From positions 57,584,702-57,648,701 of the forward strand of contig OX359264.1 in NCBI GenBank assembly GCA_947179155.2: 64,000 nt of DNA, written 5' to 3'. How positions within the stretch are numbered: the first letter of the stretch is position 1; every line of letters starts with the position of its first letter. Shown here in pieces: positions 47,486-60,007 of the stretch. Made by a program: the position numbers and the translations under genes. The stretch comes from Hedera helix (Eukaryota > Streptophyta > Magnoliopsida > Apiales > Araliaceae). The notes beneath the pieces are model-generated. The model made no database searches. It saw only the letters and a list, made by a program, of their open reading frames with translations, and was not told the DNA's origin.

Positions 47486-48493
47486 ATGATGGCACCAAAA
47501 GGGATTGAGATGGGTTTGGTCCTAGTTTTTGTTTTCATGCTTTGGGGTGGAGCCACGGCTCAAACAAGCTGCATGAACGCAATCGTGGGCTTGTCCCCGT
47601 GTCTAAACTTTGTCACTGGAAATTCATCAACAGCATCGTCATCATGCTGCTCAATGCTTTCCAGTATTGTTCAAACGCAACCACAATGCCTATGCTCGCT
47701 GATAAATGGTGGTGCTGCAGCTCTTGGTATCAATATTAATCAAAGTCTTGCTCTAACACTTCCTGGTGTTTGTAATGTGCAGACTCCACCACTTAACCAA
47801 TGCAACGGTAAGCTTAAGTTTTTTTTTTGTGTGTGTGTGTGTGGCAATCTTACCTCAAGAGACTCTTACCTTAAATAATATTTATGTTGAATTTGAAGCT
47901 GCAAATGGACCGACAACATCAGCAGCTACTCCAGCAAGTTCACCACTGGGCTCTCCAGCTGACTCCTCAGATGACACCCCTGATGTTCCAACCACACCAT
48001 CAGAGTCAAATATTCCATCAGGTGGCATTGTATACTGAAACAGCTATTACACACAAAAGTTTAATGTTTCATCAGATAATCTTCTTATCGAAGTTTTCAC
48101 AGACTCCAAGTCACTGACATTTCTTTCCTGCAAAATATTTAATTTATTAAAATTCATATGATCTTGACACAACTAAAGAATGAAATGCCTATAATATTTC
48201 AACTCAAGTCAAATTCAACCCCAACCTCGTTTTCTAGACAGATTTAGGTAAATTTTCAAATGAGGCAAGAATGTCTTCATTTTTCAGCAATATTCATATT
48301 AAGTTAGTATGCCGATATATTATTTTTTATTGTATTATAAACTAATGAATAACTCACTGCAGGAGGAGGGTCTAAAACAGTCCCGTCAACAGGTGGCACT
48401 ACATCTGATGGAAGCAATATCAAAGCGCCCCTCCATCTTGTACTTTTTGTTCTCTTCGTTGCATCATGTGCTTCAGCTGCCACCAGAATCTGA
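47486..48493 (+). CDS. LTPG array member 2
   Basis: Exons 47486-47807, 47899-48021, 48363-48493; 191 residues from ATG at 47486 (a second ATG at 47489 aligns with the start of member 1). Signal peptide MGLVLVFVFMLWGGATAQ, eight-cysteine fold (SCMNAIVG, SPCLNFVTG, SSCCSML, QCLCSLI, GVCNVQ, NQC), Ser/Pro-rich linker and a hydrophobic GPI tail (HLVLFVLFVASCASAATRI). Intron 1 holds a (GT)n run that begins nearly at the donor. Intact frame throughout; highest similarity is to member 3, which is broken. Confidence 0.92.
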
Positions 48494-50154
48494 TCTTTCA
48501 GACTGCTTAGTGCTTGTTATAGTATAGTAATTGTTCATTTTTCTACTTGCTGAAGACTTGGTGTGCTATTTACACTGTCTCAGTATTCTACTGATTATTT
48601 TTCTCCCTCTTTATGGGATGAAGTTCTGTTGTATCATTTGTTTCAGTTTATGAACAAGTTCAGGATACCTTCTTTGCTTTTAAATGAAAAGATTTATGGT
48701 TGCTGTGAAAGGAGTGGGTAAAGGTTGAATAACTATACAGAATTTGAATATTATTTCCCAGTAAGTTTAACAGTATTCGAATTTTAGAAAGTTTCAAATT
48801 TCAGAATTTAAGGAACAAATGATCACTTAAAAGAAAATGCAGAAGCTTTTAGCTAGGGCAACAGATCTCAATGAATAATAACATCATTGCTCTATCCTAG
48901 TGCATGGATTCATACCTTCATCACTTTCTAAAGCAATGTGGTCATTGCTGTCAATGAGATGACAAATCTAAGAATAAAGTCGTCCAAACTAAGAAGGTCA
49001 TAAACTAGATTAACGAAACATCATAGAATTAAAGTCATTAATACTTTAAAAATTACCTTGAAATGAAACTATTGTGATCAAAGGATAGAACGTTAAATTG
49101 TGCACCTTATTTAAAGGGATACTAGGAAAGACATTCGGAGATACTTTGCATAACATTCTTAGAATCATAAAAATTAACGTGCTAGTTAATTAATAAAATT
49201 GCAGAGGATTTGTACAAAGAATGTAACAGATCCATGTAAATTAAACTTGAGGCTTGGCAGGATATAGGAGTCTAAATGCAATAATGCAAGAGATAAATCT
49301 CACAGCTGAGATTGGTTGTTAGATAAGCCGAATATATTTCTTCCAAGTAAGTAAAATATCAGCCATGATAAAAACTAGGAAAGCAAACACCATCATCAAA
49401 CCTTGTCCTGATAAAACATGAAAATTAATAGCAGGTAGGAGGATCTTGTCTGAATAAATGCTAACTTAAATGACAATGAACCTTAGGCATTGGATTACAG
49501 CAAAAATTTAACTTATATTTCATTTAGATGTTCATATTTTCATTAGTATAAGTTTGATTAGCAGTGGTGCTGGCATTAGCAGCGAAATACAGCAACATCA
49601 ATGCTCACGAAGAGACTGGAACATCCAGGGACAATGTAGCAATGCTAAAATGGGACCTATAGACTACATCAACTTCAAACATTTCCCTTTTATTTATTTA
49701 TTTATTTAAATATTTCCCCTCTTCCATTTCTTAGTCACGACTCATGATGAAGCTGAAACTCGATCCCAGGCATCTACTATGACTGCCTAAGGAGTTACAG
49801 CTAGGGTAGCTGACACTTTCGGCTCAGAATATATATGCTGTTTGTAACATAGAACTTCTTAATATTTCTTGGCATCAAAATTGTTCAACATACTTAAGTC
49901 AATATTATCACAAGGAGAATTTGATCAGATTGACTACTAACTACCTGTACACCTAAGCAGATCTTCCAGTAGCATCAAATATATTTTGCCTGATCAGCAA
50001 GCTAGGTGCACCTAAGGAGTTCACCTGATCCATTTTTTAAAATCTACAGATGTGTTACTATAAGTAGCAGTTACCTATCACATATTATAATAAATAAATG
50101 TAGAGGTTATATTTGAAAGCTGTTTAGTTGTCAATATATCCTTGTTTATGAGAA
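48494..50154. other. Spacer between array members 2 and 3
   Basis: No gene; partly alignable to the spacer before member 2 (for example AGGTGCACCTAAG near 47148 and 50002). Confidence 0.55.
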
Positions 50155-50166
50155 GTTGGCTACCCA
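50155..50166 (+). promoter_or_regulatory. Shared LTPG promoter element, copy 3 (GTTGGCTACCCA), with TATA box after it
   Basis: About 165 bp before the former ATG; TATATAAATCCAC follows at about 50205, identical in wording to member 2. Confidence 0.6.
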
Positions 50167-50320
50167 AAATAACTGCTTGTATTGTCTGTTGTACATTCAA
50201 GTGTATATAAATCCACTTCTTTCTCTAACTACCCACTCTAATCTTTAGACTTAAAGCACAGATAAGCTCTTGCAGACCCCCAGTATTGTTGCTTTTGTAA
50301 CTAGGAAAAAAAACCAACTT

Positions 50321-51087
50321 ATGGCTCTGAAAGGGATTGCAATGGGTCTAATCCTAGTCCTTGTTGTCATGCTATGGGGTGGAGCCACTGCTCAATCAGG
50401 ATGCACGAGTGCACTCATGGGCTTGCCCATGTCTAAACTTTGTCACAGGAAACTCATCAGCACCACCGTGATCATGCTGCTCAAAACTTTCCAGCGTTGC
50501 TCAATCACAGCCACAGTGCCTTTGCTTACTGATAAATGGTGGTGCTGCAGCTCTGGGTATCACTATTAATCAGAGTTTTGTCCTAGCACTTTCCGGTGCT
50601 TGTAATGTGCAAACTCCTCCACTTAGCCAGTGCAATGGTATATTATCATCCTGCTTTACATAAATTCATCTATCAAAAATTATTAAAAAGAAAAGAAAAA
50701 AAAATGAATTAATCTGTATTTACCCTTTAACAGCTGTTGCCAATGGACCAACCACTTCAGCTAATTCACCAGTAAATCCTCCAACTAACTCCCCTCCAGA
50801 TTCTTCAGACGATGCCCCCAAAACTCCAACAACTCCAAGCATTCCTTCAGGTGAGAAGGAGTTTATAATAAGTTATTATTTAAATTAGGAGGATTCTCAT
50901 ATATCAAAATCCACATGCTCTATTTGAATGTCATACTAAAACATGGAAAATGCAGGATCTGCATCGAAGACTGTCCCAACAACTGGGAGCACATCTGATG
51001 GAAGCATTGTCAAAACATCTATTCATTCAGCTTACAATCTCTGTCCTCCTAATTGCTACATGTGGTTCTAATGTCTTCAGATTTTAA
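50321..51087 (+). pseudogene. LTPG array member 3, pseudogene
   Basis: Starts well with MALKGIAMGLILVLVVMLWG and GCTSALMGL, then loses two bases at about 50428 (TTGCCCATGTC where member 2 has TTGTCCCCGTGTC), shifting the frame. In the restored frame there is also a TGA at about 50468, just before the CC pair. The later part of the eight-cysteine domain (QSQPQCLCLLINGG, SGACNVQTPP) and exon 2 (50734-50850) are still clear. Exon 3 (50956-51087) has a further frame change in the hydrophobic GPI tail. The splice sites and the promoter with TATA box remain, so it may still be transcribed. Confidence 0.9.
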
Positions 51088-52155
51088 TCTTCCATGGGGT
51101 TTTAGACGTTTTCTTTATTTTTGTGATTGTACCTGGTTGTGATTGTTGGATTGTATTACTTCTATTTGCTTGCATTTTATTATTTGGATCGTGTAATGCA
51201 ACAATGAAACATAAAAATTTATCCTACTTCCATGTTCTTGAATAGACAAGGACTATATTAACCAAATTACTAGAATAAAAGACCATAATACAGTAAAGGT
51301 GCTCCTCAAAAAAAAACCAATTAGCATTCATTGTCCATGTACAAAACAAATAGAAACAGAGTTAATTTAAAAGAAATTGCTCAAATAAGTACTTACATAC
51401 CTTGTGGAAAAGCTGATCCGTTGTGAAGGAATCTTTTGTTCTGTATATTGCTATTTCAAGCTCGTCCCCAGGTTGATTTATCAGTGGTTAAAAATCCAGT
51501 TCAGGGTAAAGAAATAACTGAATTGCTGGTTTACTATTTCACAACTCTCAACTCATAGCCACATATCAAATCCATTCTTATTAAGCACACAACGCAACAA
51601 TATTATCAAGCATAAGTAAGCCTAGGCAATGTTTGATTCATCTTCAGCTTCCATTTATTGGCATCTGTTTGGATGCTTCAGCTGATAATTTAATCTAAAA
51701 GAAAGCCTCTTTATGCAGCCTACTTCACAGCATGGACAAGTATGGATGGGAAGTGAGTAGCAAATAATTTTTTACGGACTTTATCTCATCATTTAACTGG
51801 ATTTAAAAGCTGGGCTGCCTGTACTGCAAACAGCCTATTACAAAAGCCTCGAGACTATTAAGATGCGCTTACTCACTTTAGTGCATTTGCATAAACAATC
51901 AATGCCTGAGAATAGCTAATTCTAGTTGGACTAACTTAGAACAGCTGTAGCTTATCAGATGCAATACGGTATTACCTATTAAGAAGGGCATGGAAACAAC
52001 AATATCACTTGAATGATGCATTTAAAATAATCATAATAGACACAACCCAAAGCTTAGAGCTAACAAGAAAAGAACACGTAAACGTACTTCATCAAGTTAA
52101 TTAATAATGTAACAAAAGTATGTGTTTACTAAACATCTGTCATTGAAATAAAAAT
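51088..52155. other. Spacer between array members 3 and 4
   Basis: No gene seen. Confidence 0.5.
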
Positions 52156-52167
52156 GTTGGTGACCCA
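52156..52167 (+). promoter_or_regulatory. Shared LTPG promoter element, copy 4 (GTTGGTGACCCA)
   Basis: About 148 bp before the ATG; a TATA-like CATAAATAG lies at about 52197. Confidence 0.6.
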
Positions 52168-52303
52168 CCCTTTCATTTTTCTCATACTTCCCCCTTCATA
52201 AATAGTGCATTGCCTTTTCATACAACATACATTCAAACTTCATAATTAAGAATCATCTCATCCATACACCACAAGTATTGCAACTTGTGAGCTAAAAAAC
52301 TCA

Positions 52304-53268
52304 ATGGAAGCAAAAAGGATGGAGATGGTACTAACCATAGTCTTTGTGGCAGCTATATGGACAGGGGCTGCAGCTCAATCCAGCTGCACCACTGTGATCA
52401 TTAGCTTGGCTCCATGCTTGGATTACGTTACAGGAAAGTCCTCAACCCCGTCTTCTGGATGCTGCACTCAGCTTGCTAACGTTGTTGGCTCACAGCCACA
52501 ATGCCTATGTCAAGTCATTAATGGTGGCAGCTCATCCCTCGGAATTAACATTAATCAGACTCAGGCTTTGGCACTCCCCAGTGCTTGCAATGTCCAGACT
52601 CCCCCAATTAGCCGCTGTAATGGTAAGATAATCCTTTAAAACCTTCCTCCAATAGTTGCACTTAAATTAGGAAACATAAGTGTGCTTTGAGTGACCTTTC
52701 TGATATGTCTTGTGTAACTGGACAGCTACTTCTCCAACCGATATTCCCTCAGGAACATCAGGTTCTCCTACAAATCCTTCAGGTACAAAATTGAGGATGA
52801 GTTTTTGTTCCATGTTTACGTCTATAAATAATAATTTGCTAGCTTAGTAATGATGACATGATAATGAAATTGTGATGACAAACTTGAGGACATTGTGTCA
52901 TTTTATACTGCCATTGAAAAACTTGAGTATATAAATTTAGTTAGTCTTGTCAAACTCACACACACAATACTACAATCGGAGTAAATTCAAATTAGCAAGC
53001 CCATATCAAGCAGCAGTATATGAATGGTGACTGCTAACAACAATATATTCTTTTAACCAGTATCTCTAACATTTTGCATCTTTTATTAGTACTAGCAGAA
53101 TTAGCATATATACTACGTTCATGTTGTATTTGAGCAGGAAATGGATCAAAGACTGTACCATCAACAGGAGGAGACTCATCACATGGAAGTTTTACCAAGC
53201 TGTCATTTTCACTACCGGTGTTTCTTCTCTTGACTGCATCATATGCTTCAATTTTCACCATCAACTGA
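52304..53268 (+). CDS. LTPG array member 4
   Basis: Exons 52304-52622, 52726-52782, 53138-53268; 168 residues. Signal peptide (VLTIVFVAAIWTGAAAQ), eight-cysteine fold (SCTTVIIS, APCLDYVTG, SGCCTQL, QCLCQVI, SACNVQ, SRC), a linker much shorter than in members 1 and 2 (exon 2 is 57 nt), and a hydrophobic tail (LPVFLLLTASYASIFTIN). Most diverged member of the array, but same exon-1 length and intron phases. No lesion. Confidence 0.92.
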
Positions 53269-54870
53269 GCCATCATTGTGTGCTTTGACTCTTCTGCCAC
53301 CACTGGCCCATCCTAAATTACTGAGACTACACCAAATATTTCCTTTTATTGTTATGGCATGTAATGAATAGTGATCCCTACTTTGTTCGACAAGGCTTTA
53401 TTGAATTGAGTCGAGTTGAGTTTCATACAATCAACACAATTCAAATACTCTATGTTTAGATTAAAAGGTTTCATTTCATGGAATTAAAAATATATTCTTA
53501 AAATATGCAAATATAAAACTGTATGTAACATGCATGATACCACTTCAAAGAATGTAAAATTAATTAGCACCGGAGCCGCAAAACCAGAGTTGCTGGAGTT
53601 TGACATTTGCCAAGCTGCACATATTAATATAACCATATTTTGGAACTAAAAATTGTATTACAATTTACAAGTCCCTTCCAAGCAGCAACCTCAACCATCA
53701 ACAAATAAATAATTGAAAAATAAAAATTCAAAACTTGGATAAATATGTGTGGTGCTGCAGAAATACTTGCAGGTTTGTTATCGGAATAAAGTAGTCTAAA
53801 GTGACAATGACCAAATGAAAAGAATGTTAACCAATACATATGCATCAACCTATCAAAAAATAGGGAATTGATATTTCCATTTACTTATGGAAATATCAAA
53901 TCCCAAAAAATATCTATCTATTGCATCATCAACCAATTATGAGGGGCTCCCTACTGACACAAGTCTATTAAATTTCACGACTAAATGTTCAATTCAATCA
54001 ACATCCTTGTAGATAAAGACTTTGCTAGTAGTTGTTTATGGTCGTGGAAAAAATGGGGGGAAAACTAAGGCAGTAGTGCCAGAGGAAAGGACAAATTACA
54101 AAACTATCCCTTAAAATTTCATACTATTTCAGTTTTGTACGTCGCAATTTTCAAAAATTACAATCCCATAATGTAATAATGTAATTACAAAATTCATGTT
54201 AGACAAGCAGAATCATATTTCATTGTATTTTTTTAACAATATAATAGTCAACCATGAGATGGAGTGTGGGAAAAATATCAAAAGAATATTTCGATATGAA
54301 TTGACATAAAATATCATCAAATGAAAAGATATCAGAATTTAAGAAAGTAAAGGTGGATAGGATCATCTTCATCCATGGATTGTGTAGAGTTGACTTTGGA
54401 ATCTAATCTCTAGAGAAGTAATAAAAAATGATAACATTTGATAAATTTGTGACTGCTTATATAATAAAATAATATTGTACTTATTATAAAATTCATATCA
54501 CTTAATACCCTTAATATTATTGTAAGCAAAAAAATATAGACCATGCGAAAATGAAAGACGTGCAGTGCACGTGCCAGGAGTTGTAGAAGTAACTATTGCA
54601 ACATGGAATACCCCCCAATGCCAATTATATTCTATCCTAGCACTCGCAACTCTCACCCCAAAAAAAAGAGAAAAAAAACCTTCTCGTTATCATGGTAGAA
54701 CACATGATATGGTAGTATTCTTGCACAAAACATTTAACATTATGGTAAAATTGTTTTTTCTCTAGGTTGTAAGCGTAACACCCACAGGAGAGTCTTTTGT
54801 TTTGTTTTTTCTTTTCTTTTTTATTTGCTGTGTGAAAATACGAAAGAAAGGCCTCTCACGCATATCTTTG
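53269..54870. other. Spacer before the F-box/kelch gene
   Basis: No gene. Contains a perfect 10-bp-stem hairpin, GATATTTCCA / TGGAAATATC, at about 53869-53897, of the same wording as the foldbacks at 9.8 kb. Confidence 0.5.
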
Positions 54871-54985
54871 CAGCCATCTAACGCTACTTCTTCTTCTTTG
54901 GCCTACCCCTTTCAGTTTCTCTTTCCTCTCACGGAAATCTTGAAGAACTTGGCTAAAAAAAACTTGTTTTCTACATCGCTCTCAG

Positions 54986-57900
54986 GTACTAAGGTCAATC
55001 TCTCTCTCTCTGGGCTGCAATTCTTTTGGTCTTTTGACCAAATTAAATTCAGTTTCAGTTAAAAATAGATTCAATTATGGAATTTCTTGATACCCAATGT
55101 TCAATGGCTTAGATTGAAAGTGGGTTTACACCGAAAATCTACAATTTTAAGTTAATATGTCATTTATACAATAGAGTGTCCGTCTTTGATGGAATGTTCT
55201 GTTTAATTTATTTTTTTTGGTTATGATGAATTATTTGTGTTGTTTTTGTGTTAATATGTTTGGTTATTGTTGTAAATTGTATTATTTCTGTGGCAGTATT
55301 AGCTGTTGGCGAATTGCTTTTAATTGCTTGAATGCATCTCTTTGGAAATGCACTTGGATTATACTCTAGAACTGAAAGGTTTGATGTCTACAGGTGTTTC
55401 AAAAACATATCTTATGCATCAACCCCGGTGATGGGCCTGGTGGGTAGTATTCTATAGTGAAAGCGGTATCTTTTTGTTTGTTTGTTTCTTTGCGGAGTCC
55501 TGGTTTTAAAAGGCTGGTTTCAGTTCAGGAGTATGGTATGAAGGGTATTACACTTAGTTTTCAAAAGCCCAACTTTCCTTTTTGCAATGTCCCAAGATAC
55601 ATCTACTTTGAAATCAAGGTACCAAATATCATGATCTCAATTACATTAGTCAGATTTTCCTTAATTAATAATAACTTCCGAATGGGGCCTTCAATCAGAG
55701 TCAAGAGTATTTTCAATTTGCCAATCTCTTTCAAGATCAGATGCTTGTTGTTAAGGGTATTGTGTTGTATCACATGGTAATCATTAGCTAGCCTATCGCT
55801 TTGGCAGCTTACAGATAAATAAGATAAGTAAAAAGTTCCCTTCATAATTTACGACACCTCCATTTTTGTCTTGGCCACCTTTTAGTTCTGATCATAAAGA
55901 TTTAGGTATAAAGATTGTACTACTGACTTTTAGAGATGTGGATGGAGAAGAAGTATATTCGATAAGAAGATAAGCTTAAATTCAATGCGTCCATAGAGAG
56001 ATGATAAATTTGAATGAGCACTTTTAGAAGACCTTTTGGAAGCTCATTTACTTTATAACCCTTGCCCGTCTGTTGTCGTCACTGCCTTGTGGAGGATTTT
56101 TTTTTGTAAAATCTGTTCTTTTTTTCTTTCTTTTGATGAAACGGTTTTAGGTATCTTAGAGCATCCAATTAATCCCTCAAGCATACAACTGACCCCATAA
56201 AAACCATACAGCAGGTTATTCTAGACAAGTATGAGTTGGCAGCCCTTGGAGTTGGTACAACTTGATCGTTCAACCTTCCATGTAAAGTGAAGGTCATGTC
56301 AGTGAGCCAACATCTTGAGATAAGATTGTGGTTGAGTTCTAATTAAGATGTGCTGAGGACGTGTTGTTTGACCTTGGATCGTGGATTTTGTCTTATAGGA
56401 ATTACTGTCCCCTAGATTGTCTTGTTAGGTTACATCCAAATCGATGTACTATTAAAATCAGTTTATAAGCAAATCAGTCGATGTCTTTTTTTTTTTAATT
56501 TGACCAATGCAAGGGTATTATTATAGAATGTGGCAATCCAACCAATGGTCCTTTTGGATTTTCCCTCCAGCTCAAGACCTGTGCTGTTAAAACCATAAAT
56601 CTAATTTTGGTCGATCAGAGATAGATTGCCCTGACTTTCTTCGAAATTTTGTCTTCTGTCTGATTAGAAAAGCCCTAGTTTCTTGTATCCTATCATTTTG
56701 AACATAAAAATTTAGGTGGTGCAGGAGTTGCATTTCAGAAATTACGTGGAACGAAATTGGGAACTAAAGGCGTTATTTTTCATGGTACAAAGTACGATAG
56801 AGTAGGTTGTTTCAAATTGCTTAGTTAGTACGGAATAAATTTAGTGTTACAAGAAGTGCATTTTCAACGAGATTATGTTATATCATTGCTTACTTGGCAC
56901 ACACAAGGAGCTCAATTGGCTACATTAGGTGACATTCCCTATAATCTTCTTTTATATATTAGAGTTTTTAATAGAATGTTTTATATTTTCTCATGTAATT
57001 ACTATATTTGTAAATGTGCTAGTTATTTTAGATGATGATTATAGAGAGTGAATCGTAGCCTTTCATTTGATTTGATCTTACTCATTGGTCCTGGGGTTAT
57101 ATAAGAAGATGTTCCTCATTTGTGATTCATAAAGAAAATTGTAATCATGTTTGTGCAAAGTAAATCTGAGATTTTTTTTTTGGAACATTACATTTGATAT
57201 TTCAGGGAAAAAATGTATCATGTTTTGAAGCATTTGTACCAAAACGCGATTCGCTAACAAGTTACTGTTTTCTAGTAACCATAGTTCAAACTTCACCGGT
57301 AGGTTGAGGTTTCAATTTTAAGGAGTGGTCATGCCAAACTATTGTCCTATGTACACTCTTGACACCCTGTATCTGAAAAATACTTCTTCGAATATAATTA
57401 ACAAAGATGACCCACTCTTAGCTCATTTAGTAGTACTTTTCTTTCTGAAAGAGTAATGAGAGTGGTTTTAGATGTAGAAAGCTGTTATGATGTACTACTT
57501 GTTTCATTTTAACGTGTTTTTATGTTCACAATAAGAAATGTACTTTTGTACCAATATCAACCTCCTAATTACTAATTAAAATTTCTCTTATTATCTAGGT
57601 GCTATGCCTAATATAATTTCTTTGTGCCATATATTTTCGGGCTCAATTTGTACTATAATGTGTCAATCAGCTATCCGTTGAACCGTTCAGGTGTCAACTG
57701 ATACGAGGTTGTTCGTTGGTTTTTTTAAAGGTTTGATATTTCATTCATCATCGCTTTTATACCTTTTTGAAGACACTTCTAGTTTTGAACTACTTAGAAG
57801 GATTTAGCCTGGTGGTAGTCCTTTTCTTATTTTCTTACCTTTTTTCATGTAAAATGGTATATTTTTATGGTCAGATGATTGTTTAATTGAATTGTTCCAT

Positions 57901-58907
57901 GCTAGGGAAGCTAGTGTTGTTATGCTGAATTCTTTATCCTATTTAATTCACTCAAATTGTCGATTGTGTTCACCCATAATGCCTACGTATTCTTGAAAGT
58001 TTCATGATTGAAAAACAATTTTCAATTTATAACAAGGAGTCTAGATTTGGAATAAGTATATAATATCAAGTATATATAGATTACAGAAATACTTATATGG
58101 AATAAGTATGTATTTTCTTGTCTAGGTACCAGGATTTTATGTGAAACAAATGGTCCGCAACTCGGATAGAAATAAAATGAACACCATGATATCAAGTATG
58201 AAGTTGTGTCAGAGGAGACGTTTAAAATGTTATCTGTCCTGTGTTCCTATGTTTAAAAATTGCAAGTAAGATGAGAGGGAACTCTAATGTTTGGTTTAGT
58301 GCTCTCAAAAAGCTGGGTCTGAGGACACGAGTAAGACTTCTATTCTAGAGAAATGGTTTTTGGGGTGAAGAAGGGGGCCCATATGGTAAGAATCATGACT
58401 TTCTCATGGTTATTAAACAGTTCTGTGCTGTGTATTTATAGCATTTGATGTATATTAGTTTCGTTTATGTACAGAATATCTAGCATATCAGAATTTTTTG
58501 TTGTGTTTTCTTATGACAACTGATAGCTGCACTTCTCAATTACTTGGGTGTATTGGGTCTCTATGAGACTGTTGGATTTTCTTCTTATGGGGCCAGCACT
58601 GCTAACAAGATTTTCTTTTCCCTGCCTTGTTTTTGACTGGATCTATTTGAGGTACTTATCCGGTCATTGTGATAAATGATGGCAATATCGTATTGATTGT
58701 GGATTTTGAAATTTTTTTTGTTTGTTAAATGTAAGCTCATCATCAGATGAGTCGATTTCATTATGTACATGATCAGTTGATCACAGTGGACATCTATTAT
58801 TTTTCAATTTGAAATTTAATATTTATGAACTTTTTTGCTATTTCCATACATTGATATTCTCGATCATCTGTTTGATTACTTATTACTTAAATTATTTTCT
58901 TGTACAG
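54986..58907 (+). other. Probable 5'-UTR intron of the F-box/kelch gene (3.9 kb)
   Basis: CTCTCAG|GTACTA at 54985/54986 follows a pyrimidine-rich leader (54880-54985), and TTCTTGTACAG|TGACTAGG ends at 58907, 62 nt before the ATG. No coding sequence is seen between them. The donor is my choice and could be another site in the leader. Long leader introns are common in plant F-box genes. Confidence 0.5.
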
Positions 58908-58969
58908 TGACTAGGAGGCTGGCTGTAGTTCAACAGAGTATTAACGAAGTGCATGCAATAGTGATCATT

Positions 58970-60007
58970 ATGTCTGGACTGATTGAAGGCCTCCCTGATG
59001 CTGTTGCCCTCAGGTGCCTTGCACGTGTTCCTTTCTACCTTCATCCTAATTTGGAACTTGTTTCTCGTTCCTGGAGAGCAACCGTTCACAGCACTGAACT
59101 ATTTAATGCTCGGCAAGAGGTCAACTCCACGGAGGAATTTTTATGTGTGTGTGCCTATGATCCTGAGAATTTATGGCAGCTGTATGATCCCCTCCGAGAC
59201 CTTTGGATCACCCTCCCTATTCTTCCTTCACAAGTTAGGCATCTTGCCTACTTCGGTTCTGTCTCCACTGCAGGAAAGCTGTTTGTTCTAGGTGGTGGCA
59301 GTGATGCTGTTGATCCACTAACTGGTGACCAAGATGGAAGGTTCGCAACCAATGAGGTGTGGTCATATGATCCTGTCACCAGACAGTGGGCTGTTTGTGC
59401 ATCCATGATTGTGGCTCGTGCCATGTTTGCATGCTGTGTACTGGACGGGAAGATAGTTGTAGCTGGCGGTTTCACTAGCTGCAGGAAATCAATCTCTCAA
59501 GCAGAAATCTACGATCCTGAAAAGGATGTATGGGTTTCAATACCTGACCTCCAGCACACTCACAATACTCCCTGCTCGGGAGTGGTTATAGGGGGAAAGA
59601 TGCACGTCTTGCACAAGGGATTGTCAACAGTGCAGATATTGGATAATGAAAGTCAGAATTGGACAGTTTACGACGATTTATGGCTTCAGGGTCCAATGGC
59701 GGTTGTTCGAGGTTCAGTGTATGTAATGAATCATGGCGTCATTTACAAGCAGGGGAGAGAAGCAAAAAAGGTGGTCGTTTCGGCATCTGAGTTCCGTAGG
59801 AGAATTGGGTTTGCGATGATAGGTGTAGGAGATGATATCTATGTCATTGGCGGAGTAATTGGGCCAGAGCGATGGAACTGGGACATCAAGATGGTGTCTG
59901 ATGTTGATGTTCTAACGCTTGGTTGTGAGAGACCAGTTTGGCGTCAAGTTACTCCTATGACTCGATGCAGGGGAACTATATTCGGTTGTACACAGCTGAG
60001 AATATAG
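58970..60007 (+). CDS. SKIP30: F-box/kelch-repeat protein, SKIP30-like
   Basis: Predicted substrate-recognition subunit of an SCF ubiquitin ligase; binds SKP1/ASK through the F-box and the substrate through a kelch propeller. Single coding exon, 345 residues from MSGLIEGLP. F-box at about 5-45 (LPDAVALRCLARVPFYLHP, then LELVSRSWRA). Kelch repeats follow, with FVLGGGSDAV, VWSYDPVTRQW, GKIVVAGGFTSCRKS, AEIYDPEKDVW and YVIGGVIGPERWNWD. The C-terminus MTRCRGTIFGCTQL is the conserved SKIP30 end. The ORF stays open upstream to 58835, but that part lies largely in the predicted leader intron and shows no similarity; the MSGL start is the one conserved in the family. No lesion. Confidence 0.95.
   Translation: MSGLIEGLPDAVALRCLARVPFYLHPNLELVSRSWRATVHSTELFNARQEVNSTEEFLCVCAYDPENLWQLYDPLRDLWITLPILPSQVRHLAYFGSVSTAGKLFVLGGGSDAVDPLTGDQDGRFATNEVWSYDPVTRQWAVCASMIVARAMFACCVLDGKIVVAGGFTSCRKSISQAEIYDPEKDVWVSIPDLQHTHNTPCSGVVIGGKMHVLHKGLSTVQILDNESQNWTVYDDLWLQGPMAVVRGSVYVMNHGVIYKQGREAKKVVVSASEFRRRIGFAMIGVGDDIYVIGGVIGPERWNWDIKMVSDVDVLTLGCERPVWRQVTPMTRCRGTIFGCTQLRI

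Noticed and set aside
58835..58969. In-frame N-terminal extension of the F-box/kelch protein
   Set aside because: Crosses a clear splice acceptor at 58907 and has no similarity to the family; MSGL is the conserved start.
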